The notes under the pieces are model-generated. The model was given only the letters and a program-made list of their open reading frames with translations. It ran no database searches and was not told the origin of the DNA. Below are positions 1 through 9,430 of a stretch of 64,000 bases of DNA, one piece after another (position 1 is the first letter of the stretch; each line of letters begins with the position of its first letter). The position numbers were made by a program, and so were the translations under genes. Origin of the DNA: Flammeovirga sp. SJP92 (lineage in GTDB: Bacteria > Bacteroidota > Bacteroidia > Cytophagales > Flammeovirgaceae); assembly GCF_001583495.1 (NCBI RefSeq), contig NZ_LQAQ01000119.1:43617-107616 (forward strand), in the 5' to 3' direction.

Positions 1-706
1 TATTGGTAAAGCAATGGCAGTAGGTCTTGCTGAAGCAGGGGCTGATATTATTGGCGTTTCTGCATCATTAGAATTGGAGGGCAGCGATGTACAAAAAGCT
101 GTAGAAGAAAAAGGAAGAAAATTCAAGGCTTACCAGTGTGACTTTTCAGATAGAAAAGCTTTATACGATTTCATTTTAACAGTAAAAGCGAACCATCCAC
201 AAATTGATATTTTGGTGAACAATGCAGGTACAATCCTAAGAACTCCTGCGGCAGAACACCCTGATGAAATGTGGGATACTGTAATTGAAGTAAACCAGAA
301 TGCTCAGTTTATCCTGACAAGAGAAATTGGAAAAGAAATGGTAGCAAGAGGTGAAGGTAAAGTGATTTTCACAGCTTCATTATTAACGTTCCAAGGTGGT
401 ATTACTGTACCAGGTTATGCAGCGAGTAAAGGAGCTGTTGGTCAGTTGACAATGGCGTTTGCCAATGAGTGGGCAAGCAAAGGTGTGAACGTAAATGCAA
501 TTGCTCCAGGTTATATCAGTACTGACAATACAGAAGCATTAAGAAACGATCCAGAAAGAGCTACATCAATCTTATCTAGAATTCCAGCCGCACGTTGGGG
601 AGAACCAGAAGATTTTGCAGGTCCTGTAGTATTCTTAGCGTCAGAAGCAGCTGCTTATATGCATGGCAGTATTATGCTAGTAGATGGTGGCTGGATGGGC
701 CGTTAA
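1..706 (+). CDS. KduD-like short-chain dehydrogenase (5' partial)
   Basis: NAD(P)-dependent short-chain dehydrogenase/reductase of the KduD (2-dehydro-3-deoxy-gluconate 5-dehydrogenase) type. The frame is open from base 2, so the N-terminal dinucleotide-binding loop lies outside the window; the first ATG at 14 is internal. Visible family motifs are LVNNAG, the catalytic Ser in FTASLL, the Tyr/Lys pair in PGYAASK and the usual tail MLVDGGW. It is the first visible gene of a run of AHG-catabolism genes, so interconversion of 2-keto-3-deoxy-galactonate, its 5-keto form and KDG is its likely job. Known AHG routes use two oxidoreductases at this step; a partner may lie upstream. Substrate is inferred from context. 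Confidence 0.85.
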   Translation, partial: IGKAMAVGLAEAGADIIGVSASLELEGSDVQKAVEEKGRKFKAYQCDFSDRKALYDFILTVKANHPQIDILVNNAGTILRTPAAEHPDEMWDTVIEVNQNAQFILTREIGKEMVARGEGKVIFTASLLTFQGGITVPGYAASKGAVGQLTMAFANEWASKGVNVNAIAPGYISTDNTEALRNDPERATSILSRIPAARWGEPEDFAGPVVFLASEAAAYMHGSIMLVDGGWMGR

Positions 707-826
707 TTCATTGACAAATAAATAGGGAATTCATAGAGTGATGGGTGTTTAAATGGATAATACCAAAAGCCCTCTCTTCCCCATCATTCTTTTTCCCTTT
801 ATCTTAAAATACCTAAAAGAAAAGCT

Positions 827-2290
827 ATGCAGACATTAACAGAAACAGAAATTAAAGAATATAAATTATTCATCAATGGTGAGTGGATTGAAGCTTCTTC
901 TGGACAGACAGAAGATGTCATTAGCCCTATTGATGAAGCAGTAGTAGGTAAGGTACAAATGGGAGATGAGCATGAAGCGAATCTTGCATTGGAAGCGGCA
1001 GAACAAGCACAAAAAGCTTGGAAAAAAGTACCGGCAATTGAAAGAGCAAACTTATTAAGAAAATTTGCGGCGGAAATTCGTGCCAACAAACCTTACCTTT
1101 CAAACTTACTGACAAGAGAGCAAGGAAAATTATTATCAGTGGCAGAAATGGAAGTGGAAGTAACTGCTACTTTCATTGAGTATGCATGCGACTGGGCAAG
1201 ACATATTGAAGGTGATATTATCCCTTCTAACAATCCAAAAGAACAAATTTGGATTCAAAAAATCCCTCGTGGTGTGATAGTGGCGATAACAGCATGGAAC
1301 TTCCCGCTGGCTTTGGCTGGTAGAAAGATTGGGCCAGCTTTAGTAGCGGGAAATGCCATTGTTGTAAAACCTACTCAAGAAACGCCATTAGCAACTTTAG
1401 AATTAGGTTTCTTGGCGGAGAAAGTGGGTATCCCAGCAGGTTTGATCAACATTGTGACGGGTAAAGGTAGAGTATTGGGTAATGCTTTGGTGGCAAGTCC
1501 AATTACTAGAATGGTAACGATGACGGGTTCTACGCCTGCAGGTCAGCAAATCTTCAAAACAGCGTCTGAGCATTTAGCTCATGTACAGTTGGAATTGGGT
1601 GGTAAAGCTCCTGCGATTGTATTTGCAGATGCTGATATTGACCAAGCAGTAGATGCTTGTTTCCACTCTCGTTTTGATAACTGCGGTCAGGTATGTACAT
1701 GTAATGAAAGAATGTATGTACATGAGGATATTTATGACGCATTCATGGAGAAATTCATGGAAAAAGTGAAAAACATCAAAGTAGGTAATCCATTAGATGC
1801 TTCTTCTACAATGGGACCAAAAGTGAATGCTTCAGAGATCAAAAACATGGAGCATCTAGTAGCGAAGTCGGTAGAAGAAGGTGCAACGATTGCATTTGGT
1901 GGTGGTAAGCCATCAGGTAGTGAGTTTGAAAAAGGATTCTGGTTCGAGCCAACTGTTATCACAGATGTGACACAAGAAATGACTGTAGTACATGAAGAAG
2001 CTTTCGGCCCAATTTTACCAGTATTGAAATTTAAGGAGTTCGATCAAGTAGTAGAATATGCTAACGACTGTGAGTTTGGTTTAGCGGCAATGGTCTTCAC
2101 GCAAGACATCAAAACAATCATGCAGCTGAATGAAGATTTAGAGTTTGGTGAAATCTATGTCAACAGAGGTCATGGTGAGCAGCACCAAGGTTTCCACAAC
2201 GGTTATAAACTAAGTGGTACAGGTGGTGAAGATGGGAAATATGGATTTGAGCAATACATGGAGAAGAAAACTTTCTATGTAAAATATTAA
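827..2290 (+). CDS. AldA-type aldehyde dehydrogenase, probable 3,6-anhydro-L-galactose dehydrogenase
   Basis: Full-length (487 aa) NAD(P)-dependent aldehyde dehydrogenase, closest in style to lactaldehyde/glycolaldehyde dehydrogenase AldA. The general-base Glu is E256 in LELGGKAP and the nucleophilic Cys is C290 in GQVC; the cofactor-binding GSTPAGQ and the EEAFGP motif are present. Within this locus the expected reaction is oxidation of 3,6-anhydro-L-galactose to 3,6-anhydro-L-galactonate, the first intracellular step of agar monomer use. It is followed after 15 bp by the cycloisomerase gene, as expected for the two consecutive steps. Family is certain; the AHG substrate is inferred from neighbours. 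Confidence 0.88.
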   Translation: MQTLTETEIKEYKLFINGEWIEASSGQTEDVISPIDEAVVGKVQMGDEHEANLALEAAEQAQKAWKKVPAIERANLLRKFAAEIRANKPYLSNLLTREQGKLLSVAEMEVEVTATFIEYACDWARHIEGDIIPSNNPKEQIWIQKIPRGVIVAITAWNFPLALAGRKIGPALVAGNAIVVKPTQETPLATLELGFLAEKVGIPAGLINIVTGKGRVLGNALVASPITRMVTMTGSTPAGQQIFKTASEHLAHVQLELGGKAPAIVFADADIDQAVDACFHSRFDNCGQVCTCNERMYVHEDIYDAFMEKFMEKVKNIKVGNPLDASSTMGPKVNASEIKNMEHLVAKSVEEGATIAFGGGKPSGSEFEKGFWFEPTVITDVTQEMTVVHEEAFGPILPVLKFKEFDQVVEYANDCEFGLAAMVFTQDIKTIMQLNEDLEFGEIYVNRGHGEQHQGFHNGYKLSGTGGEDGKYGFEQYMEKKTFYVKY

Positions 2291-2305
2291 GATTGGACTA
2301 CTGAC

Positions 2306-3415
2306 ATGAATACGATAATAACTAGTGTACAAAATAGGCTATTTGAAGTACCTCTTCCGGAGGTGCTTTCAGATGCCAAACACGGAGATCATACACATTT
2401 TGAACTGGTTACTTCTACCATTACATTAGAAAATGGAATGGAGGGAACAGGTTATACTTACACTGGAGGTAAAGGCGGAAAAGCGATCAAAGCAATGCTA
2501 GATTACGATCTTGGCCCAGCTTTGGTAGGGAAAGATGCCACTCAAATTGATGAGATCTATGATTTTATGGAATGGCACATCCACTATGTGGGTAGAGGAG
2601 GAATTGCCTCTTTCGCTATTTCAGCCATTGATATTGCACTTTGGGATATCAAAGGTAAAGCTTCTAAGCAACCACTTTGGAAAATGGCTGGAGGAGTAAA
2701 CAATACTTGTAAGGCTTATTGTGGTGGTATCGATTTGATGTTCCCGATTGAGAAACTTCTGAAAAATATGCAGTCGTATATGGACAAAGGTTTCAGTGCA
2801 GTGAAGATCAAAATCGGTAGAGAAAACCTTGATGAAGATATAGAAAGAATCAAAGCAGTTAGAGAATACATTGGTGATGATATCACATTTATGGTAGATG
2901 CCAATTATTCAATGTCAGTGGAAAAAGCCATTGAGTGTGCTGAAAGATTCAAGCCTTACAACATCACTTGGTTTGAAGAGCCTATCATTCCTGATAACTA
3001 CAAAGGATACGCTGAAATCACAGAAAAGACAGGAGTACCTTTAGCGATGGGTGAAAACTTACATACTATTCATGAATTTGAATACGCAATGGAACAATCA
3101 AAACTGTCATTCGTACAGCCGGATGCCTCTAACTGTGGTGGTGTGACAGGATGGTTGAGAGCTGCAAAGTTAGCCAAAGAAAACAACATCCCAGTATGTT
3201 CGCACGGTATGCAGGAATTACATGTAAGTCTTGTTTCTTCTCAAGAAAATTCAGGATGGTTAGAAGTACATAGCTTTCCGATAGATGAGTACACAACTCG
3301 TCCATTGGTTGTAGAAAACTTCAGAGCTGTAGCATCAGATGAGCCAGGAACAGGAGTAACATTCGACTGGGAAAAGCTAGCACCATTTGAAGCGAAATTA
3401 CAAGAATATGCATAA
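2306..3415 (+). CDS. Mandelate racemase/enolase family, probable 3,6-anhydro-L-galactonate cycloisomerase
   Basis: Enolase-superfamily protein of 369 aa with N-terminal capping domain and C-terminal barrel. The superfamily residues are in order: K167-x-K169 (AVKIKIG), metal ligands D198 (MVDANY), E224 (WFEEP) and E250 (MGENLH), then H300 in CSHGMQE as the second acid/base. Rhamnonate and galactonate dehydratases share this fold, but position between an AldA-type dehydrogenase and KDG-processing genes supports ring opening of 3,6-anhydro-L-galactonate to 2-keto-3-deoxy-galactonate. A short GC-rich hairpin follows the stop codon. Confidence 0.82.
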   Translation: MNTIITSVQNRLFEVPLPEVLSDAKHGDHTHFELVTSTITLENGMEGTGYTYTGGKGGKAIKAMLDYDLGPALVGKDATQIDEIYDFMEWHIHYVGRGGIASFAISAIDIALWDIKGKASKQPLWKMAGGVNNTCKAYCGGIDLMFPIEKLLKNMQSYMDKGFSAVKIKIGRENLDEDIERIKAVREYIGDDITFMVDANYSMSVEKAIECAERFKPYNITWFEEPIIPDNYKGYAEITEKTGVPLAMGENLHTIHEFEYAMEQSKLSFVQPDASNCGGVTGWLRAAKLAKENNIPVCSHGMQELHVSLVSSQENSGWLEVHSFPIDEYTTRPLVVENFRAVASDEPGTGVTFDWEKLAPFEAKLQEYA

Positions 3416-3425
3416 ACTTATGTGA

Positions 3426-3447
3426 GGGTAGGCCGATGTGCCTGCCC
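3426..3447 (+). other. Intergenic hairpin after the cycloisomerase gene
   Basis: GGGTAGGC and GCCTGCCC form an 8-bp stem (one G-T pair) around a 6-base loop, 10 bases after the stop codon. No T-run follows, so it is not a standard intrinsic terminator; it could protect the 3' end of the upstream transcript or separate expression levels between the dehydrogenase/cycloisomerase pair and galM. Confidence 0.4.
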
Positions 3448-3596
3448 TGTATTTGAAAAAGGATATTGTATGACCATTGTCCTTTTGAACCAACAACTAA
3501 TTGGAAAACTATTATTTGAAATGAAATAAGTGTTGGTCTTTGAAATTACTGGAATGATTTTAAGGACGAACAAACCAACCGCAAAGTACAAACAAC

Positions 3597-4637
3597 ATGA
3601 TCAAACAGCAATTATTCGGGGTGCATGAAGGGTACAAAGTGCATCTCTACGAAATGAAAAACAAAAATGGAATGAGCGTCAAAATAATGACATTAGGAGC
3701 GACCATAACTTCCATTCAAGTACCCAACAAAGATGGAAATTTAACAGAGGTAGCCTGTGGGTTTGATCAGTTGGGAGGATATTTTTCTGAGGCTTATAAA
3801 GCAAATGCACCTTATTTTGGCTGTACTGTAGGCCGATTTGCCTCTAGAATTAAAGATGGTAAATTTGCAGTAGATGGTGTGGACTACATTTTAGCAACTA
3901 ACGATGGACCTAATCACCTTCATGGCGGAATCAAAGGTCTTGACAAGCAACTTTGGTCATGCGTCAATGAATTGTCTACAGACGTGGCAGATAGCATCAC
4001 TTTCCAAAGAAAAAGTGAAGATATGGAAGAGGGTTTCCCTGGTAACGTAGTGGTACAAGTGACTTTTACATTGACAAAAAACAATAACCTTGAAATTGCT
4101 TATCATGCAACAACGGATAAGAAAACACCAATTTCATTGACAAATCATACTTATTTCAACCTATCAGGTTTTAAAGAAACAATTGGCGGACATACCGCAA
4201 AAATACTCGCAGACAAGTTCTTAAAAGCAGATCCAACTAACGTTCCCGTGGGAGAGATAGAAGAAGTGGCAGGGACCGTTCTGGACTTGACTGAAGGAAA
4301 AAAACTGGCTGAAGTATTTGAAGAATTAGAAACAGGATGTGAGCATTATTTCTTATTTGACGATGAAGAACAATTAAGAAGTGTGGCTGCTTTTAAAAAT
4401 GAAGAAACAGGAATAGCACTGGAAATTTCAACAACTGAGCCAGGAATGCTATTCTATACAGGATATTTTACATCCAACGAATTGCAAAGAGAAAGTGGCG
4501 ATCAATTTGGCAGATATAAAGCATTTTGCTGTGAGACACACCGTTATCCTAACGGGCCAAATATTGATGGTGCACCAAAAGCATTTACAACTCCAGAGGA
4601 ACCTTATGCCTCTACTACAGTCTATTCATTTAATTAA
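3597..4637 (+). CDS. galM: Aldose 1-epimerase (mutarotase)
   Basis: Galactose mutarotase family protein, 346 aa, the usual length. The conserved NHLHGG and NHTYFNL motifs are present, with the catalytic His at H184 and the catalytic Glu at E313 in CCETHR. No signal peptide, so cytoplasmic. Agar breakdown yields D-galactose together with AHG, so mutarotation of released galactose, or possibly of AHG, is the likely role. It lies 181 bp after the cycloisomerase gene and 18 bp before the transporter gene, so it probably shares a transcript with the transporter. Confidence 0.88.
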   Translation: MIKQQLFGVHEGYKVHLYEMKNKNGMSVKIMTLGATITSIQVPNKDGNLTEVACGFDQLGGYFSEAYKANAPYFGCTVGRFASRIKDGKFAVDGVDYILATNDGPNHLHGGIKGLDKQLWSCVNELSTDVADSITFQRKSEDMEEGFPGNVVVQVTFTLTKNNNLEIAYHATTDKKTPISLTNHTYFNLSGFKETIGGHTAKILADKFLKADPTNVPVGEIEEVAGTVLDLTEGKKLAEVFEELETGCEHYFLFDDEEQLRSVAAFKNEETGIALEISTTEPGMLFYTGYFTSNELQRESGDQFGRYKAFCCETHRYPNGPNIDGAPKAFTTPEEPYASTTVYSFN

Positions 4638-4655
4638 CAAAAAAATATTGTCGTC

Positions 4656-5663
4656 ATGATCGAAGGAGTTTTATGGTCCATTTTTGCAGGACTGATGTTA
4701 GGCTTATATGCCTTACCGGAAAAGTTTACAAAAGAATTTGAATTCGAAAATACATGGGGATTGTTCTTTATGATCAATACCTTCATCATCCCAAATATTG
4801 CAGCCTACTTTATGGTAGACAATTTCACGGAAGTACTTGGAGCAATTCCAGGTAATGTCTTGCTTGGAATGGGAGTTGCTAGTTTCTTATGGGGAATTGG
4901 TGTGATGATGTGGGGTAAAGCCATTAACTATATAGGATTGTCGCTTGGTTTTTCACTGTTTATAGGTACTATTATTCTGATTGGTTCACTGATTCCATTT
5001 ATGATTGATGGAATTCCTGAATTGCACGTTTTTGGTACTATCATGGTAGGTATTTTGATAGTATTAATTGGTGTGATGAGTAATGGTAGAGCAGGTATCT
5101 TAAAGCAACAAGAGAGTGAGAAGGAATCAGAAGTGAAAAGTGATAACATGATCAAAGGTATTGCAATTGCCGTGATCGGTGGTCTTTTAGCAACAGGATT
5201 CAACTATGCCAACACTGTTGGTGGTGGTGTAATCAGAGATGCCGTTGTAGCCAACGGAAATGCAGAGTGGGTAAGTGCCATTGTTGTGATGTATATTATT
5301 TACATTTTCGGTGGTTTATCAATCGCCACTTATTTCATTTATCAATTATCGAAAAAGAAACTATGGGGTAATTTTGTAACTGCTCAATTGCCAAGAAATA
5401 CAGTATTAACAACAGTAATGGGTATCTTCAACTTTGCTGCTTCTGCATTGTTTGCTTATGCCGCTTTCAGGTTGGGACAAAACGGAGGTACAGTAGGTTA
5501 TGCAATCTTCAATACAGTATCTGTGGGTGTTGCAATTGTAGGTGGTTTAATTACAAAAGAATGGTTGGAAGCACCAAAGCAAGCCAAAACGTCCCTATAT
5601 GTTGGGTTGTCTTGTATGGTGTTGGGCATTACAGTAATTGCATTTGGAAACAGCCTAATTTAA
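4656..5663 (+). CDS. RhaT-like sugar permease (DMT superfamily)
   Basis: Integral membrane protein of 335 aa with about ten hydrophobic segments and the general plan of the L-rhamnose/H+ symporter RhaT and glucose/ribose DMT porters: an N-terminal half with ALPEKFTKEFEFENTWG, then a charged central loop (EKESEVKSD, around residues 155-165) before the second half. It sits between galM and the GH117 gene inside the AHG catabolic run, so the cargo is probably AHG or galactose crossing the inner membrane. A hairpin terminator follows directly. Family assignment is good; substrate is not visible in the sequence. Confidence 0.75.
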   Translation: MIEGVLWSIFAGLMLGLYALPEKFTKEFEFENTWGLFFMINTFIIPNIAAYFMVDNFTEVLGAIPGNVLLGMGVASFLWGIGVMMWGKAINYIGLSLGFSLFIGTIILIGSLIPFMIDGIPELHVFGTIMVGILIVLIGVMSNGRAGILKQQESEKESEVKSDNMIKGIAIAVIGGLLATGFNYANTVGGGVIRDAVVANGNAEWVSAIVVMYIIYIFGGLSIATYFIYQLSKKKLWGNFVTAQLPRNTVLTTVMGIFNFAASALFAYAAFRLGQNGGTVGYAIFNTVSVGVAIVGGLITKEWLEAPKQAKTSLYVGLSCMVLGITVIAFGNSLI

Positions 5664-5664
5664 T

Positions 5665-5696
5665 GTAAACGGGTAGATACTGAAGTCTGCCCGTTA
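5665..5696 (+). terminator. Hairpin terminator after the RhaT-like gene
   Basis: An inverted repeat pairs ACGGGTAGA with TCTGCCCGT around an 8-base loop immediately after the stop codon; ACAAAATATTTTTT follows. It likely ends the galM-transporter transcript and makes the downstream GH117 gene start from its own promoter. Confidence 0.6.
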
Positions 5697-5747
5697 CAAA
5701 ATATTTTTTCAGTTAGTATATTATTAGATTATAAGATTAAACAAGAG

Positions 5748-6989
5748 ATGAATTTATTTAAGAATATTGCAGGTACATTTATGATTGGTGCTATCATGGC
5801 ATCATCTTGCTCTAAGTCTACTGGCCCTCATTCGCATACTGATGTAAGTGAGGAAAAAATAGAAATCTCAAAAGAAAAGTTAGACTTCTTGGGTATTACA
5901 GATCCCAATCATTTAAGTGCGGCGTCAAAAAGAGCTTTAGCTTGGCCTGATTCATTGACAAATGAGTGGTTTGGTGAATTTACGGTTCATGATTTAAAAG
6001 GTGATTTAGCATATGAGGAAGGTGTGGTAAGACGTGACCCTTCAGCATTACTTTATATTGATGGAAAATACCACGTTTATTACTCAAAATCTGTAGGAAA
6101 AACTCAAGGATTTGGTGGTGATATTGAAAAAGAAAAAGTATTCCCATGGGATCGTTGTGACATCTGGCATGCCACTTCAACTGATGGATGGACATGGAAA
6201 GAAGAAGGACTTTCTGTTGCAAGAGGTGAAAAAGGTACGTTTGATGACCGTTCGGTTTTCACTCCTGAAGTAATGGAGTACGAAGGAAAATACTATTTAT
6301 GTTACCAAACAATTAAGTCGCCTTATAACGTAAGAACGAAAAACCAAGTAGGGTTAGCTTATGCAGATTCACCTTATGGACCTTGGACGAAATTAGAAGA
6401 TCCTATTTTAAGTCCTGCTGACAATGGTGTTTGGAAAGGTACGGAGCAAAACCGTTTCTTAGTAGAAAAGAAGGGTGATTTCGATAGCCATAAAGTACAC
6501 GATCCATGTATCATCCCTTACAAAGGTAAATTCTACTTGTACTACAAAGGTGAGCAAATGGGTGAGGCAATCACTTTCGGTGGACGTCAAATCCGTCATG
6601 GTGTAGCGATTGCAGATAATCCGTTAGGACCTTATGTGAAATCAAAGTATAATCCTATCTCAAATTCAGGTCACGAAATTTGTGTGTTCAAATACAAAGA
6701 CGGCATCATGTCATTGATCACAACAGATGGTCCTGAAAAAGGAACTGTTCAGTTTGCTAACGATGGTATCAACTTTAATATTCAAGCTGTAATTCCTGGA
6801 GCACCGCATGCTATGGGATTAAACAGAAGCTTAAACAGTGATGAGCCTTTCTCAATTTTCGGATGGGGTTTAACTCACCGTTATGTATCGTATGATTATC
6901 AGCATATCAGACGTTTCCAAGGTAAGAGAAAAACATCTCATACTGCCAAAAACGAAAAGTCAGCAAAACAGCCTAAGGCTTCTAGATAA
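5748..6989 (+). CDS. GH117 exo-alpha-1,3-(3,6-anhydro)-L-galactosidase, lipoprotein
   Basis: Five-bladed beta-propeller glycoside hydrolase of family GH117, 413 aa, which removes 3,6-anhydro-L-galactose from the non-reducing end of neoagaro-oligosaccharides. The family's N-terminal segment (LAWPDSLTNEWFGEF) and blade motifs are visible; candidate catalytic acids are D97 (RRDPSA) and D252 (VHDPCI), and H309 (GHEIC) matches the unusual general-acid His described for the family. The leader MNLFKNIAGTFMIGAIMASS followed by Cys is a lipobox, so it is probably periplasmic and membrane-anchored. The basic, low-complexity C-terminus (from about residue 388) is atypical. It supplies the monomer used by the neighbouring AHG genes. 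Confidence 0.9.
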   Translation: MNLFKNIAGTFMIGAIMASSCSKSTGPHSHTDVSEEKIEISKEKLDFLGITDPNHLSAASKRALAWPDSLTNEWFGEFTVHDLKGDLAYEEGVVRRDPSALLYIDGKYHVYYSKSVGKTQGFGGDIEKEKVFPWDRCDIWHATSTDGWTWKEEGLSVARGEKGTFDDRSVFTPEVMEYEGKYYLCYQTIKSPYNVRTKNQVGLAYADSPYGPWTKLEDPILSPADNGVWKGTEQNRFLVEKKGDFDSHKVHDPCIIPYKGKFYLYYKGEQMGEAITFGGRQIRHGVAIADNPLGPYVKSKYNPISNSGHEICVFKYKDGIMSLITTDGPEKGTVQFANDGINFNIQAVIPGAPHAMGLNRSLNSDEPFSIFGWGLTHRYVSYDYQHIRRFQGKRKTSHTAKNEKSAKQPKASR

Positions 6990-7038
6990 TCATTGAGGTT
7001 TTGTGAAAGAGGCTATCGCAAAACAAAAAATATCTTTT

Positions 7039-7130
7039 ACCCACGAGTGAGATTGTGGGCTTTTGGATGGGTATTACACTTAAAGTATATAAAAGTGACG
7101 TATCCAAAAGCTCATGATTTCATTCATGGG
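7039..7130. repeat. REP-doublet-like element, copy 1
   Basis: Two roughly 30-base arms (7039-7069 and 7101-7130) are inverted copies of each other, sharing TGAGCTTTTGGAT-like inner ends, and each arm has some dyad symmetry of its own (CCCAC to GTGGG in the left arm). A second, diverged copy of the same architecture lies at 63799-63980. The layout resembles paired REP hairpins (BIME) or a non-autonomous IS200/IS605-type element. It lies between the GH117 and GH86 genes and could also act on the mRNA. Confidence 0.6.
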
Positions 7131-7203
7131 ATACATTGCAAATCATGGCAAATGAAATGAGTGAACTATGATTCATCATCAACTTCTAACGCAAATGAAC
7201 AAT

Positions 7204-9420
7204 ATGAAATATATTATTATTACCATACTTTACTTACTATCTTTTCCGGTACTGGCGCAAACATCTAAGGTAGATGTGAACCTTAATGTGAAGCATACAG
7301 TTGGTGAAGTGTCTACTTTTGAAAGAGAAAAATTTATTGGCGTACATGCGGGCATCAGAGAAAATGATTGGACAAAGTATGGTGACGCCAAACCATTAGA
7401 TATCAAGGACGATTTTATCAATAAGAAGAACGTGTATTTTGGTAGAAATACAGGTACAATCACTTGGAACATTAATTCTGTATTAAATGAAGATCCCAAT
7501 AGACCGGGTTTTGTTGATTTGGATCAATTAAGAACGGAAGGGGAAAAGCATAGAAATAATTATTTAAATAATTCAGATTACCACAGTTACGCAGATCGAA
7601 ACAAATCACACATTTTGGCCACTCAATACCACCCGTTTTGGCCTGATGGTAAACTAACAAATAAAGGATGGGCATTTTCTCAGAGTGATACAGAAAGCGA
7701 GCCTTTCGGTACTGCAACTGGTGAATACTGTGCGCATTTTATCAAAGAATTTTATGGTTCAGGATCAGAAGTAGCTCCAGAATTTTTTGAGGTGATCAAT
7801 GAACCGGTTTACGAAATGTTTGGCTGTGAAGACTGTGGAGAAACTGACGAAGGATTAGAGCAGATCTTCAAATATCACAATACAATAGCACAAGAAGTAA
7901 AGAAAGTCAACCCTGATCAGAAAGTAGGTGGTTTCACTACTGCTTTCCCGAATTTTGATTACGACAACTTCCAAAGATGGGAGAAACGTTGGAACAAGTT
8001 TATGGATATGGCAGGTGATAATATGGATTTCTGGTCGATTCACCTTTACGACTGGCCTACATTCCAAAACAAAAGAATCATGAGAAAAGGAAGTAATCTT
8101 GAGGCTACCTTGGACATGATGGATCATGCGAGTTACGATAAGTTTGGAGTTGTAAAACCTACATTGATATCAGAATATGGTGCTCAAGTGCACACAATGA
8201 TGAATCAACAATGGTCGGCTGAAAGAGATTGGTATTATTTGGTTTCAACAAACTCTATGTTGATGACATTTATGGACAGAACCAATACTATTGCAAAGGC
8301 ACTTCCTTTTATTGTGCTGAAAGCAACTTGGGGTACAGTGGGTGATGTTCCTTATAACTGGAGATTATTAAGAGGAGAAAACGAGCCAGGGAGTCTTTCG
8401 GGAACATGGGTTTATACAGATTTGGTGAAATTCTATGAACTATGGACAGAAGTTGAAGGAACAAGAGTAGACCATATTTCTGAGAATGTTGATATTCAGA
8501 CTGACGCGTATGTAGATAGAAATATTGCTTATGTCATTATGAATAACTTGACGTTGGAAGATCAATTGATAGAATTAAATGTAGCAGGGTTAGGAGATGA
8601 CAATGTCGATAAGGTGGAAATAAGACATCTTTATAGTAATGGAGGAGTTCCTGTTATTGAAGAGAATTCATACAATGCAGCACCTTCTCAAGCGGTATTA
8701 AAACCTGAGTCTACAATGATCATTCGTTATCAATTGAAAGCTAATATTGATATCAATGAAACATCTGATGAGACAAAATATTTTGCATCTACTTATTACC
8801 AGCCTATCACAAGTGAAGCCATGACATTTGATTTGTCAAAAGTAGAATTGGCAGAAAATGGGGAAGCAGTATTGAGAATTGGTTTAGGTAGAGCACATCA
8901 TCTTTCTTTAAAGCCTACAGTAAAAATTAATGGACAATTATTGGATGTTTCTCAAAATATCAAAGGTGACCTCCAAGAGGAAAGAAGATCATTCTTTGGT
9001 GTAATAGAGATTCCTGTGGATTATGAATTACTAGAGGAAAGTAACACGGTAAGCATACAATTCCCAGAAAGTGGTGGTCACATCAGTAGTGTGAATATGA
9101 GAGTGTATAACTTCAGTTTGCCTATTGAAAGATCATTTGATGCTACTGAACCACCAACAAGCATTTCAACAGAAAGTTTAGAAGAGCAAATTGTATTGTT
9201 CCCTAACCCTTCAAATGGTGGAAATGTAAAGTTATTTTTCAAGGGAGGTTTGAAAATGGATGCTATTCGAGTAATGGATATTGCAGGTAGAACTATTGAG
9301 ACTATTGTTCCAGAAGGAAGTGAAGTCACAATCAATACTTCTTCGTTGAAATCGGGTATTTACCTTATTCAAGCAAATGTTGACGGAAAAGTAGTTTCAA
9401 AGAAATTGATGGTAGATTAA
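7204..9420 (+). CDS. GH86 beta-agarase/beta-porphyranase with T9SS sorting tail
   Basis: Secreted endo-hydrolase of family GH86. Signal peptide MKYIIITILYLLSFPVLAQ is followed by the catalytic barrel: the acid/base Glu is E200 in VINEPVY and the nucleophile is E324 in ISEYGA. A beta-sandwich region follows (about 420-640). The last ~75 residues (IVLFPNPSNGG, GIYLIQANVDGK, KKLMVD) form a type A sorting domain for type IX secretion, so the enzyme acts outside the cell. In-frame ATGs at 7168 and 7195 precede; 7204 was chosen because it gives a clean signal peptide. GH86 includes both agarases and porphyranases, and these cannot be told apart here. A REP-like element lies upstream. Confidence 0.88.
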   Translation: MKYIIITILYLLSFPVLAQTSKVDVNLNVKHTVGEVSTFEREKFIGVHAGIRENDWTKYGDAKPLDIKDDFINKKNVYFGRNTGTITWNINSVLNEDPNRPGFVDLDQLRTEGEKHRNNYLNNSDYHSYADRNKSHILATQYHPFWPDGKLTNKGWAFSQSDTESEPFGTATGEYCAHFIKEFYGSGSEVAPEFFEVINEPVYEMFGCEDCGETDEGLEQIFKYHNTIAQEVKKVNPDQKVGGFTTAFPNFDYDNFQRWEKRWNKFMDMAGDNMDFWSIHLYDWPTFQNKRIMRKGSNLEATLDMMDHASYDKFGVVKPTLISEYGAQVHTMMNQQWSAERDWYYLVSTNSMLMTFMDRTNTIAKALPFIVLKATWGTVGDVPYNWRLLRGENEPGSLSGTWVYTDLVKFYELWTEVEGTRVDHISENVDIQTDAYVDRNIAYVIMNNLTLEDQLIELNVAGLGDDNVDKVEIRHLYSNGGVPVIEENSYNAAPSQAVLKPESTMIIRYQLKANIDINETSDETKYFASTYYQPITSEAMTFDLSKVELAENGEAVLRIGLGRAHHLSLKPTVKINGQLLDVSQNIKGDLQEERRSFFGVIEIPVDYELLEESNTVSIQFPESGGHISSVNMRVYNFSLPIERSFDATEPPTSISTESLEEQIVLFPNPSNGGNVKLFFKGGLKMDAIRVMDIAGRTIETIVPEGSEVTINTSSLKSGIYLIQANVDGKVVSKKLMVD

Positions 9421-9430
9421 TAAAGGCAGG

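Noticed and set aside
799..1089. Antisense frames within the aldehyde dehydrogenase and other real genes
   Set aside because: These are shadows of strongly supported coding regions, with no domains or leaders of their own.
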